In this document: piece by piece, positions 51,828-59,630 of the stretch | Layout of the letters: every line of letters begins with the position of its first letter | Numbering within the stretch: position 1 is the stretch's first letter | NCBI GenBank assembly: GCA_031979385.1 | Contig: DALZEF010000013.1 | Coordinates: 1 to 64,000, forward strand | DNA from: Timonella sp031979385 | GTDB lineage: Bacteria; Actinomycetota; Actinomycetes; Actinomycetales; Cellulomonadaceae | Length of the DNA stretch: 64,000 nucleotides | Reading direction: 5' to 3' | Translations under genes and position numbers: made by a program | Notes under the pieces: generated by a model | What the model saw: only the letters and a program-made list of their open reading frames with translations | Database searches by the model: none | What the model was told of the DNA's origin: nothing

Positions 51828-52616
51828 GTGAGTTCGAAGCAAAGCGTTTTGTCGGCGTCCGGCATCGTGGCTGGTTACACCAGCCGCCCGTCCATCAATG
51901 GCGTGTCTGTAGAGTTGTCCAAGGGGGCACCGGCGCTCGGTATCACGGGTGCCTCGGGGGTCGGCAAGACCACACTCGCAAACGTCTTGTACGGCCAGTT
52001 GAAGCCCGCTGCGGGTCGGGTCACATTTGACGGCGCGGCGGTCTCGAAGTTGCGTTTGGGTGCCAAGAAGCGATTTCAGACGACTGTTCGCAAGGTCGGG
52101 CAGAATGGGTTCTTTGGACTGGACGGGGAGTCCACGGTCCGCCGTGTCGTAGAGGACGATCTGAAGGCGGCCCGCAAGGCTGGTCGGGCGTCGGGTGAAT
52201 CGGTCGAGCAGATCCTCGACACGATGTTCCTTGAGCCAAGGTTCCTGGATCGTCGCCTGCGCACGCTCTCAGGCGGTGAGCGCCAGCGCCTGACGCTTGC
52301 CCTGGCATTGTCCACTCGTCCGGAGATTCTGATTCTGGATGAACCGACCACCGCACTTGACCCCACTCTCAAGGACAAGGTCTCAGCGCGTTTGCGCGAT
52401 CTGATTGTGGAGCGCGAGATCGGTCTGCTCGTGTTCTCGCACGACTTGGATCTGCTTGCTCGCCTGTGCGCCCAAGTGCACGTGCTCGCGGAGGGGACCT
52501 TTGTCGAGACTGGTACGCCGCGTGATCTGCTCGTGAGTCCGCAGCACCCTGCAACCCGCGACATCGCTGAGGCTTACCCGGAGGCGGTACGCGCATTGCG
52601 CGCCGTCCAGGAGTGA
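51828..52616 (+). CDS. Orphan ABC transporter ATP-binding protein (Opp/Dpp type)
   Basis: The 262-aa ATPase has Walker A GASGVGKTT, signature LSGGERQRLTLALAL, Walker B ILILDEPTTALDP and FSHDLDLLARL. The TTALDPTLKDKV and ERQRL features fit the DppF/OppF/NikE group. No permease or binding-protein gene is near, so its partner is elsewhere. The start is GTG 51828 with AGAAG upstream. A covarying hairpin element lies about 135 bp upstream, and a rho-independent-like terminator follows. Confidence 0.85.
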   Translation: MSSKQSVLSASGIVAGYTSRPSINGVSVELSKGAPALGITGASGVGKTTLANVLYGQLKPAAGRVTFDGAAVSKLRLGAKKRFQTTVRKVGQNGFFGLDGESTVRRVVEDDLKAARKAGRASGESVEQILDTMFLEPRFLDRRLRTLSGGERQRLTLALALSTRPEILILDEPTTALDPTLKDKVSARLRDLIVEREIGLLVFSHDLDLLARLCAQVHVLAEGTFVETGTPRDLLVSPQHPATRDIAEAYPEAVRALRAVQE

Positions 52617-52653
52617 CGCCTGATCTGGTTGTAGTTCTCTGATTGTCGACGAG

Positions 52654-52685
52654 CCGTCGCCTTCCCCGTTAAGGTGACGGTTTTG
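52654..52685 (+). terminator. Terminator of the orphan ATPase gene
   Basis: CCGTCGCCTT pairs with AAGGTGACGG around a CCCCGTT loop (one G-T pair), followed by TTTTG, 38 bp after the stop. Confidence 0.8.
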
Positions 52686-52750
52686 TTGCGCTCGCTTCCT
52701 GGGTAGGAGTGGTTCGGTCTCTTCACCTTGTCTGCCCCCAGTTGCTTCGT

Positions 52751-52820
52751 CGAACTCCGCCTTTTACCCACGAACTCCGCGCGCTCTGGGCTGAGTTCGT
52801 GGGGTCCTGGCTGAGTTCGG
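52751..52820. repeat. Nested GAACTC palindrome, copy 2
   Basis: Inner arms CCCACGAACTC (52767-52777) and GAGTTCGTGGG (52793-52803) are perfectly complementary; outer half-sites CGAACTC (52751-52757) and GAGTTCG (52813-52819) repeat the motif. It shares the scaffold with 41543-41612 and lies upstream of the first small lipoprotein gene. Confidence 0.68.
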
Positions 52821-52902
52821 TCCAAAGTAGAGGCACGCTGAGTAACTTTCGGGCAATGCGTGACATAGATCGAGGGAGAACGGACCTGATGGGAGCAAAG
52901 TT

Positions 52903-53370
52903 ATGTCTGCGTACTCAACACGAACGTTGCTGAGCATCAGTGGCGCGTGCGCGGTAACGGTGCTGCTCGCGGGGTGCTACTTTTCCACCGAGACGCCGCA
53001 CGTACGAGATAGTTCTTCTCATGATCTACCGGCCATCCTGACGTTTCAGTGGAGTCCAGCCGAGGACAGCATGGCCGCGCAGGTCTACGGAACTATCGGA
53101 CTCCAGGGTGATTGCTGGACCGTGACTAACGATGACACAGATGTCACGTGGATGCTTGCCGTTCCTGAGTCCACCGTGCTTGAGCGTGATGATCTGGGAG
53201 AACCCTCCCTGAACTTTGCACACGGCCCTCGGGTCGCGGTGGGACAGTTCTTGGATTCTGGCGGCGGTTACGTCAGCGAGGAATCGTTCTCAGAGTTTCC
53301 TGACGTGCTCGCGGCGTGCCGGGATGCTGGCATTGACCTGACAGAGATCGCGATAACGTACGGCAACTAA
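52903..53370 (+). CDS. Small putative lipoprotein (first of a pair)
   Basis: The 155-aa protein has a signal (MSAYSTRTLLSISGACAV) and lipobox LAGC (about residue 25), then a beta-rich domain (WTVTNDDTDVTWMLAVPEST, GPRVAVGQFLDSGGGYVSEE). ATG 52903 has GGGAG upstream. It is a diverged paralogue of the next gene: both have a VxVGxxLxxGGG-type segment and an EFPxxxxxC/PPxC end. Function unknown. Confidence 0.78.
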   Translation: MSAYSTRTLLSISGACAVTVLLAGCYFSTETPHVRDSSSHDLPAILTFQWSPAEDSMAAQVYGTIGLQGDCWTVTNDDTDVTWMLAVPESTVLERDDLGEPSLNFAHGPRVAVGQFLDSGGGYVSEESFSEFPDVLAACRDAGIDLTEIAITYGN

Positions 53371-53390
53371 CTGCCTTGTGCACCAAAATC

Positions 53391-53459
53391 TCGATGGGGT
53401 GTTTTTGCTCCGGGTGCATAACTTTTCAGCACTCACTCGGACACTTTTCGCCCCATCGA
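53391..53459. repeat. Imperfect palindrome family copy P4
   Basis: TCGATGGGG (53391-53399) pairs with CCCCATCGA (53451-53459); inner CCGGGTGC pairs imperfectly with GCACTCACTCGG. It starts 21 bp past the first lipoprotein stop, and its end touches the ribosome binding site of the second (AAGGAG). It may set the ratio of the two products. Confidence 0.75.
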
Positions 53460-53470
53460 AGGAGACGAAC

Positions 53471-53872
53471 ATGAATCTCAGGATGGCCACTGCATTTGGA
53501 GCGGTCCTTACGCTCACCTCATGTTCTCTGCTGCCCGGTCAAGATCCGCACGTCGTTGAAGCCTCCGACGGCACGCTGCTCCTTGTGTCCTCACTCAGTG
53601 GGGAAGGAATGGAGGCGCTCATCTCGGGAACATTGGAGAAGGGCGAGGGGAACTGCCTGTATATCAGCGGAACTGGCTACAGCGATCTAGTGATATGGCC
53701 TGCTAGAACCACTTTCAGCAGGGACGAAACCGCCGTGTCGATGCCCGGCCACGATCCACTTCCCATTGGTTCGCGAGTAGAAATCGGAGGCGGATCTGCC
53801 TCCATTGACAGCACCAGTTATCCCCCGATTCCACCCGAGTGCGACCTGGAGTCCGTGATTGCAGTGAACTAG
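53471..53872 (+). CDS. Small putative lipoprotein (second of a pair)
   Basis: The 133-aa protein has a signal (MNLRMATAFGAVLTL) and lipobox TSC at about residue 18, then a short beta-rich domain (NCLYISGTGYSDLVIWPA, GSRVEIGGGSASID). ATG 53471 has GGAG upstream. It is paralogous to the preceding gene and shares its layout. No enzyme motif. Confidence 0.78.
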   Translation: MNLRMATAFGAVLTLTSCSLLPGQDPHVVEASDGTLLLVSSLSGEGMEALISGTLEKGEGNCLYISGTGYSDLVIWPARTTFSRDETAVSMPGHDPLPIGSRVEIGGGSASIDSTSYPPIPPECDLESVIAVN

Positions 53873-53882
53873 ACCAAACGCC

Positions 53883-53919
53883 CGAGAGGGGCATGACCAA
53901 TAAGGTCATGCCCCTCTCG
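53883..53919. terminator. Bidirectional terminator
   Basis: A perfect 16-bp stem (CGAGAGGGGCATGACC and complement) around AATAA lies between the convergent lipoprotein and glycoside hydrolase genes. Confidence 0.88.
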
Positions 53920-53941
53920 TCATCGACCCAGCAAACAACAC

Positions 53942-54892
53942 TTACGCTGTGAACGTGTGCGGTTTCCCAGATTCAAGGATCTGCGACAACGGAATCGGAT
54001 CGCTCAATTCGCCCCGGAACTGACCGTCAATCCAACTCTTGAACGCTAGGAACTGCCACTGTCCGTCAAAGTCCTGCACGATCCGACCCGCGTAACCGGT
54101 GGAATCGGTCAACTGCACCGCGTTCTCGATGTCGAAAGGGCCGGTCCTGGACTCACCGAACGCGAGCCAGGTTCCGCCACCAGAAGCGGATTCACGTTTG
54201 CGCGGAGCCATCTCAGAGGCAAGGCAGCAAAAGACATCCACCCACCGACCGTCCACAAGTTCAACCTGATTGACCTCAAGTTGGCCGAAACCAGCGCCTG
54301 GGGCCGTGATCGGCGGTTGAATAGTCCACTCTTCGAGGTCAGGGCTGGTAACCATGCCGATGACACCTCGCTCGTGGGTTTCGCCCTGCTTCGCCCGTGC
54401 GGTCACAAGCATGTGCCACAACCCTGTGTCCTCGTTGAAGAACACCCATGGGTCACGCCACGCCTCGTCGAACCATTCTCCTTCACCGGCCTTCTCGTAC
54501 CAGCGTGGATCGGCCTCCAAGACGAACTCCTCGTCCTTGTCCCAGTGCAGCAGATCCTGGGACGTGGCCCGCAAAACTCGTTGTGTATTCGGTGCAGGAC
54601 GATCCGAACAGCCGGTGTAGTACATGTGATAACTGCCATCGGGAGCAGCGATCGTCGAACCCGTCCAGGTTGCAACATCATCCGGAGCAGGCGCATCCGA
54701 TCTCACGACGGCGTCTGGAAGCCGGGTCCAGTTCCGCAGGTCAGTCGACGTCGCACGTCCGATCTGTGCTCGACGGTGCCTGCGTTCCTCCTGGTGCAGC
54801 GCTTTTGACGCATAGAGGAAGAACAACTCGTAGGTTTTCTCAGTTTTGAAGATCCAAAAATCCCACGACCAAGAATCGGGAAGCTGGAGCAT
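53942..54892 (-). CDS. Five-bladed beta-propeller glycoside hydrolase (GH32/43/68-like)
   Basis: The 316-aa protein has no signal peptide. Its motifs suit a sugar-processing beta-propeller: WSWDFWIF near the N-terminus, WTGSTIAAPDGSYHMYYTG, WRDPWVFF (RDP-type transition-state residue) and QLEVNQVEL (possible catalytic Glu). It is the last gene of the LacI-controlled sugar ABC operon, with 2 bp to the permease stop, so it probably cleaves the imported sugar (perhaps a fructoside or other oligosaccharide). The exact GH family is uncertain. Confidence 0.75.
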   Translation of the reverse strand: MLQLPDSWSWDFWIFKTEKTYELFFLYASKALHQEERRHRRAQIGRATSTDLRNWTRLPDAVVRSDAPAPDDVATWTGSTIAAPDGSYHMYYTGCSDRPAPNTQRVLRATSQDLLHWDKDEEFVLEADPRWYEKAGEGEWFDEAWRDPWVFFNEDTGLWHMLVTARAKQGETHERGVIGMVTSPDLEEWTIQPPITAPGAGFGQLEVNQVELVDGRWVDVFCCLASEMAPRKRESASGGGTWLAFGESRTGPFDIENAVQLTDSTGYAGRIVQDFDGQWQFLAFKSWIDGQFRGELSDPIPLSQILESGKPHTFTA

Positions 54893-54894
54893 AA

Positions 54895-55821
54895 CTATCC
54901 TTTCACGCCGCTCGCGGCAATTGAGTTAACGAAGGCTCGCTGGAACGTCACGAACAATGCGATAACCGGAACGGTGATGATCGACGCATAGGCCATGATC
55001 TGACCCCATGACGTGCTGAGTTGGAAGAAGTACTGGACACCGACCATCACTGGTCGCAGTTCCTCCGACTGGACCGCCATCAGCGGCCACAGGTACTGGT
55101 TCCACGCGGGTAGCAGCGTCAGGATCGCCACCGTGGCAATAGCGGGCCCAGAAAGCGGAAGGATGATGGATCGATAGATCTTGAACCATCCGGCGCCATC
55201 GATCGAGGCCGCCTCATCGAGTTCCTTGGGGATGGAATCGAAATACTGGTGGAACAGGTAGATCGAGAATGCATTCGCAAGGAATGGCAGTATCTGCACC
55301 TGATAGGTGTCCATGAGTCCCTGGGTGATCGCGAAGCCGTCCGAATACAACCCCAGGTGAGGTAGTTTGTTGATCCACCACAGCAGGGGAAGCGCGAGGG
55401 TTTCGAACGGAACGATGAGAGTCGCGATGATGAGTGAGAGCACGATCTTCCCGCCTTTAACCTTCATGCGGGAAATCGCGAAGGCGGCCATCGAGTTGAC
55501 GATCAGGCCAATGATGACGGTCGCAGCCGACACGATGATCGAGTTCTTCAGGAATGTTCCTGCTGGCACCCGTTCAAACACCGCATAGAAGTTGTCCAGA
55601 GAAATATCCCCCACTGGCAAGAATGCGCGGATAGATTCGAGGTCCTGGAAAATCTGCTGGTCCGGTTTGAAGGCAGACACGACCATAAACAGGAGTGGGA
55701 AGGCGAAGATGATCGCAAAGATGATCCTGATCGCGTACGACCAGACAAGTCGCCCCGTGATCTTGCCGCGGTTGTCCACGACTCGGGACTCCGCGATGTC
55801 GTTGTGAAGAGTTGCGGCCAT
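54895..55821 (-). CDS. Carbohydrate ABC transporter permease (MalG/MsmG type)
   Basis: The 308-aa permease has six helices and the binding-protein-dependent transport motif DEAASIDGAGWFKIYRSIILP (about 200-220). It has a cytoplasmic N-terminus of about 25 residues. ATG 55821 has GGGAGAAG upstream and lies 1 bp after the preceding stop. Partner of the next permease and of the binding protein at 56829-58121. Confidence 0.92.
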   Translation of the reverse strand: MAATLHNDIAESRVVDNRGKITGRLVWSYAIRIIFAIIFAFPLLFMVVSAFKPDQQIFQDLESIRAFLPVGDISLDNFYAVFERVPAGTFLKNSIIVSAATVIIGLIVNSMAAFAISRMKVKGGKIVLSLIIATLIVPFETLALPLLWWINKLPHLGLYSDGFAITQGLMDTYQVQILPFLANAFSIYLFHQYFDSIPKELDEAASIDGAGWFKIYRSIILPLSGPAIATVAILTLLPAWNQYLWPLMAVQSEELRPVMVGVQYFFQLSTSWGQIMAYASIITVPVIALFVTFQRAFVNSIAASGVKG

Positions 55822-55822
55822 C

Positions 55823-56776
55823 TCACTTCTCCCTCGTGGCGAAACGTTGAATCGAAGAAATGATGAGCACGATCAGGAAGAACACGGCCGAGATCGCCGA
55901 CGCGTACCCTGTTTCCTGCTGGGTGAATCCGGTGCGCACAGCCTGGAACACGACCGTGCTCGTGGCGTTGAGCGGACCGCCCTTGGTCATCACGTCAATC
56001 TGCGTGAACAGGCTGAGCGCCTGAATCGTGATGGTGACGAGGATCAGATTGCGGGTCGCGGTCAATCCGGGCCAGGTCACGTAGCGGAACAGTTGTCCGC
56101 GCGATGCTCCGTCAAGACGGGCGGCTTCATAGAGTTCCTCGCTAATCGTCTGCAACCCCGACAACCAGATGATCATGTGGAATCCGACAGCCTGCCAAAT
56201 GGACAGGACGATGATTGATGGCATGGCGGTCGTCGGATCGTTGATCCAATCAGGGCCCTGGATGATGCCGAAGGTGATCTTGTCGATGATGACGTTGAAG
56301 AGGCCGTCACGGCGGTAGAGGAACATCCACAGCAGCGAGACGACAACCATCGATGTCACAACCGGGAAGAAGTAGATCGTGCGGAAGAATGTGGTTCCGC
56401 GGATCTTGGTGTTCACCAGTAGGGCAAGGATCAGAGCCAAACCCGATTGCACTGGCACCACTATCACAGCAAAGAACGCCACGTTGGTGAGCGAACGCAG
56501 GAAGACAGGGTCTGCGAAAAGTCGGGTGAAGTTGGTGAAACCGACCAGTTCTGGTGGGTTGGGAGAAATCAGACGAGCATTGGTGAAGCCGAGCACGAAC
56601 GCGAGGATCGCGGGGATGACGACGAACAGAACCAGTAGCAGGATCGCAGGTGTGAGCAACGCGTAACCCATCAGATTCTTCTGACGGTCGCGTCTACTGC
56701 GTGACTTCTGGCTGCCCGATGCCCTGTCCGGGACGTGAGACTTCACAGCGCTCGCCATGCTTTTGTTCGAAGACAT
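55823..56776 (-). CDS. Carbohydrate ABC transporter permease (MalF/MsmF type)
   Basis: The 317-aa permease has six helices after a basic N-terminal stretch (SQKSRSRRDRQK) and the motif YEAARLDGASRGQLFRYVTWP (about 215-235). It is the second gene of the transporter after the binding protein. Typical of family 1 (CUT1) oligosaccharide importers. No ATPase gene is in the operon, so a shared MsmK-type ATPase elsewhere is expected. Confidence 0.92.
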   Translation of the reverse strand: MSSNKSMASAVKSHVPDRASGSQKSRSRRDRQKNLMGYALLTPAILLLVLFVVIPAILAFVLGFTNARLISPNPPELVGFTNFTRLFADPVFLRSLTNVAFFAVIVVPVQSGLALILALLVNTKIRGTTFFRTIYFFPVVTSMVVVSLLWMFLYRRDGLFNVIIDKITFGIIQGPDWINDPTTAMPSIIVLSIWQAVGFHMIIWLSGLQTISEELYEAARLDGASRGQLFRYVTWPGLTATRNLILVTITIQALSLFTQIDVMTKGGPLNATSTVVFQAVRTGFTQQETGYASAISAVFFLIVLIISSIQRFATREK

Positions 56777-56828
56777 GACGAAACTCTCTGGTAGGTGGGG
56801 CGGCGCACGTGCGCCGCCCCACGGTTAC

Positions 56829-58121
56829 TTACTTGTTGGTGTAGCCACCGTTGGAGGAGATGTTCTGATCGATGTCCTTGGCAAGTGAATCCAAGGTCGC
56901 CTGTGCATCAGCACCATTCAGGATGTCCTGGGTTGCGACTGTGAACTTCGATGCGATGTAGGGGTAGGCAGGAGTCTCTGGGCGCAGTACCGCGTAGTCG
57001 GCCGCGAACTGGCGGAAGATCTCATTCTTGCCGCCCGGAGCGAAGTCTGGCAGTTCGGCTGCAGCGGCATCCGTTGCAGGGATCGTTCCCGTGGCCTTCG
57101 AGATAGATGCCACGTACTTGTCTTGGAGCGAGAACTTCAGGTACTCCAGTGCTCCCTCTTTGTTTGCGCAGTTCTCGGAGATTGCCCACTGCCACGAGCC
57201 GCCGCCGATCTTCGGACCATTGCCAAAGTCGACAGCAGGCATGATCACAAGGTCATCTCCCAGCACGTCCTTAGACTGGTCAGCAGCCCACGAACCCGAG
57301 TAGAGGATCGCGGACTTGCCGTTTTGGAAGTCGATTGCCGCATCCGTGCCCGACTTCGCCGCGGTGTACCCATTTTCCACCAGCGAACGCATCCACGTTG
57401 CCCACTCAACGGCTTGAGGTGAGTTGATCGCGCCCTCAGCAGACTGGAAGTCGCTGCGGTTGATCAGGTCACCACCGAATGACTGGAGCATTGGGGAGTA
57501 TGCGTAGGGATACCATTCACCGACGTCACCGGTGACGATGTCGAGCGGATAGTCCCAATCCCCTGCGTCCTTGAGCTTGGCCAGAGCGTCGTCGAACTCT
57601 TCCCTGGTCCATGGCTGCTCGATGGTTGCGATGCGGATGCCGTTGTCCTCCAGTACGGACTTCTTGGCGTACAGCGCCAATGCGACATCGTAGTGACCGA
57701 TCGAGTAGATCTTGTCGTCCCAGCGTCCGACCACGGTTGGCAGGAAGTCCTTGACCTCTTCCTCAATGTCCAGCGGCGTGATGTAGTTTGCCCACGCCCA
57801 GTTAGGAGCGTTCGGACCATCCACGTCTATGATGCAGGCCAGTTTGCCGGATGAGGCGGCAGCAACGACCGAGTCGTTGTAGGAAGCCTGTGGGAATGCC
57901 TCAACCGTCACCGTGACGTCTGACTGGCTGGAGTTGAAGTCCTCAACAACCTGCTTCACGGCAGCGAGTTCGGCCTCGTTACCGCCGTTGTGAGTCCACA
58001 GAGTGAGGTTGGATCCATCTGAATCCCTCTGGCCGGCGGTCTGGCTACATGCAGCCATGGAACCCACTAGGGTTGATGCGAGCAGCACGCTAACTGCGAT
58101 ACGCTTCTTTGCGTTGACCAT
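56829..58121 (-). CDS. Sugar ABC transporter substrate-binding lipoprotein
   Basis: The 430-aa extracellular binding lipoprotein has signal MVNAKKRIAVSVLLAS, lipobox MAAC (about residue 25) and a family 1 binding domain (TLWTHNGGNEAELAAVKQVVEDFN, GGGSWQWAISENC). ATG 58121 has AAGGA upstream. Family 1 binding proteins take up oligosaccharides, which fits the hydrolase at the end of the operon. Confidence 0.93.
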   Translation of the reverse strand: MVNAKKRIAVSVLLASTLVGSMAACSQTAGQRDSDGSNLTLWTHNGGNEAELAAVKQVVEDFNSSQSDVTVTVEAFPQASYNDSVVAAASSGKLACIIDVDGPNAPNWAWANYITPLDIEEEVKDFLPTVVGRWDDKIYSIGHYDVALALYAKKSVLEDNGIRIATIEQPWTREEFDDALAKLKDAGDWDYPLDIVTGDVGEWYPYAYSPMLQSFGGDLINRSDFQSAEGAINSPQAVEWATWMRSLVENGYTAAKSGTDAAIDFQNGKSAILYSGSWAADQSKDVLGDDLVIMPAVDFGNGPKIGGGSWQWAISENCANKEGALEYLKFSLQDKYVASISKATGTIPATDAAAAELPDFAPGGKNEIFRQFAADYAVLRPETPAYPYIASKFTVATQDILNGADAQATLDSLAKDIDQNISSNGGYTNK

Positions 58122-58191
58122 TTTCGTTCCTTTTGATGGTGGTGAACAATACGTGAGCGAAATGCTGCAACAGATCGCTCGTCCGGTTGCG

Positions 58192-59214
58192 TCACTTGAC
58201 TAGTGGCGCAACCGAATCTCGAACAACCATGGGACACCCGATGAGGTATTCACTTGGTTCTTCTTTGTCTTCCTCGGAGTTCTCTATGAGAGCCAGCAAC
58301 CGCTCCACCGCCCACACGCCCATCTGGAAGTGTGGAAGTTCCATTGACGTGAGAGCCGGATAGAGCGAGTCCGCGATGACCTCAAAATTGTCGACCGAGA
58401 TCACTGACAGGTCCTCGGGGATGGCGAGTCCCGCGAGATGCGCCGCTTGATATGCCCCCATCGCAATTCTGTCGTTGAAGCAGAACAGTGCGGTGGGTCG
58501 GTCTTCCCGTTCCAGAAGCGGCCGAACCGCGGCTCTCCCGGCTTCCGCAGAGGATGATGCCAGAATCAGGTCATTGTCCGAACGTGCGATGCCGTGTTCC
58601 TGCAGGGCGCGTTCAAACCCCATGAGCCGCCCCCTGCTCGCGGGAATCTTGTCTGCGTTCTGCACGAAGGTGATCTTGGTGTGACCGTGTTCGATGAGAT
58701 GGCTAACCGCATCGTAGGCCAGTTGTTCCTCGTTCGGGATCACGAATGGGACCGCCCGGTTGGTAGGCTTCCCATCGAGCACCACAGTGGGTGTGGAGTC
58801 CAACAGTTCAGGTAATTCGACCCGCTGGTTGTACATGCGGGCGTAGATGATTCCGTCCACCTGGTGTTGGTGCAGTGCGGTGATCTGACGCTTCTCAGTT
58901 TCGGCATTGCGTTCAGAGTTCACCGTCATCACAATGACACCAGCCTTTTCTGCCGCATGCTGAACACCAAGCAGGACGTTGGTGGCAAACGGAGTCGTGG
59001 CGATTTCATCGGATACGAGGCCAATGACGTTGGTGCGACGGCTTCGCAGACCGGCGGCAAGCCTGTTTGGCGTGTAGCCCAGTGCCCGTGCAGTCTCATG
59101 AACCTTCTTACGGGTGCCTGGAGATACCTTGCCGCTTCCGGAGAGCGCATGCGACACGGTTGTCGGCGAGACTCCCGCAGCATGGGCCACGTCCTTGATA
59201 CCCACTTTTCGCAT
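58192..59214 (-). CDS. LacI family transcriptional regulator
   Basis: The 340-aa repressor begins MRKVGIKDVAHAAGVS, with the LacI helix-turn-helix (about 5-26, GVSPTTVSHALSG) and a sugar-binding periplasmic-binding-like core (NVIGLVSDEIATTPFA, FNDRIAMGAYQAAHLAG). ATG 59214 has GAGGGG upstream; a GTG at 59220 is an alternative. It is the first gene of the minus-strand sugar operon. Two near-identical operators lie upstream, so it probably represses itself and the transporter. Confidence 0.93.
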   Translation of the reverse strand: MRKVGIKDVAHAAGVSPTTVSHALSGSGKVSPGTRKKVHETARALGYTPNRLAAGLRSRRTNVIGLVSDEIATTPFATNVLLGVQHAAEKAGVIVMTVNSERNAETEKRQITALHQHQVDGIIYARMYNQRVELPELLDSTPTVVLDGKPTNRAVPFVIPNEEQLAYDAVSHLIEHGHTKITFVQNADKIPASRGRLMGFERALQEHGIARSDNDLILASSSAEAGRAAVRPLLEREDRPTALFCFNDRIAMGAYQAAHLAGLAIPEDLSVISVDNFEVIADSLYPALTSMELPHFQMGVWAVERLLALIENSEEDKEEPSEYLIGCPMVVRDSVAPLVK

Positions 59215-59251
59215 GCGCACACCCCCTCATCGCGGTTCACGGTCTCACAGC

Positions 59252-59301
59252 GGCCAAATCGTTTTGGCCGTTGAATTGACTTTAGCCAAAACGATTTGGC
59301 C
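59252..59301 (-). promoter_or_regulatory. Two LacI-family operators
   Basis: GGCCAAATCGTTTTGGCC (59252-59269) and AGCCAAAACGATTTGGCC (59284-59301) are 18-bp near-palindromes with a central CG and are almost exact reverse complements of each other. Their centres are 32 bp apart, about three helical turns. They lie 38-87 bp upstream of the LacI gene. Confidence 0.88.
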
Positions 59302-59446
59302 AGACAAGCGCTTACCCGATTTTGTTAGGTAACGATTTGGATACGCACACGCGTCAGTCGGCTGAACAGCGCGGTTGGAACCACAAAAACCATCACTCCG
59401 AAAGGCGAGCCACATCGGAAAACTGCCGGATCGTCGCCAAACAGAA

Positions 59447-59479
59447 GGCCGGTGGCCTGCCACAGGCAGACCACCGGCC
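59447..59479 (-). terminator. Hairpin downstream of pgi
   Basis: GGCCGGTGG and CCACCGGCC enclose an inner CTGCC/GGCAG hairpin. It lies in the same gap as palindrome P5, possibly a second terminator for pgi. Confidence 0.65.
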
Positions 59480-59532
59480 AACACAACTAACTATCTTGAG
59501 CACCACACCTCGAGGCACCAACGCCCGAAACT

Positions 59533-59599
59533 CGATGGGACACTTTTACTCCGGGTGCATGACTTTTCACTACGCACCCGGACACTTTCCACCCCATCG
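59533..59599. repeat. Imperfect palindrome family copy P5
   Basis: CGATGGG (59533-59539) pairs with CCCATCG (59593-59599), and CTCCGGGTGC with GCACCCGGA inside, separated by unpaired ACACTTTT-type strands. It starts 32 bp past the pgi stop (minus strand). Confidence 0.75.
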
Positions 59600-59630
59600 G
59601 TTCCACAACAAACTTGACGTCAACCAGTGA

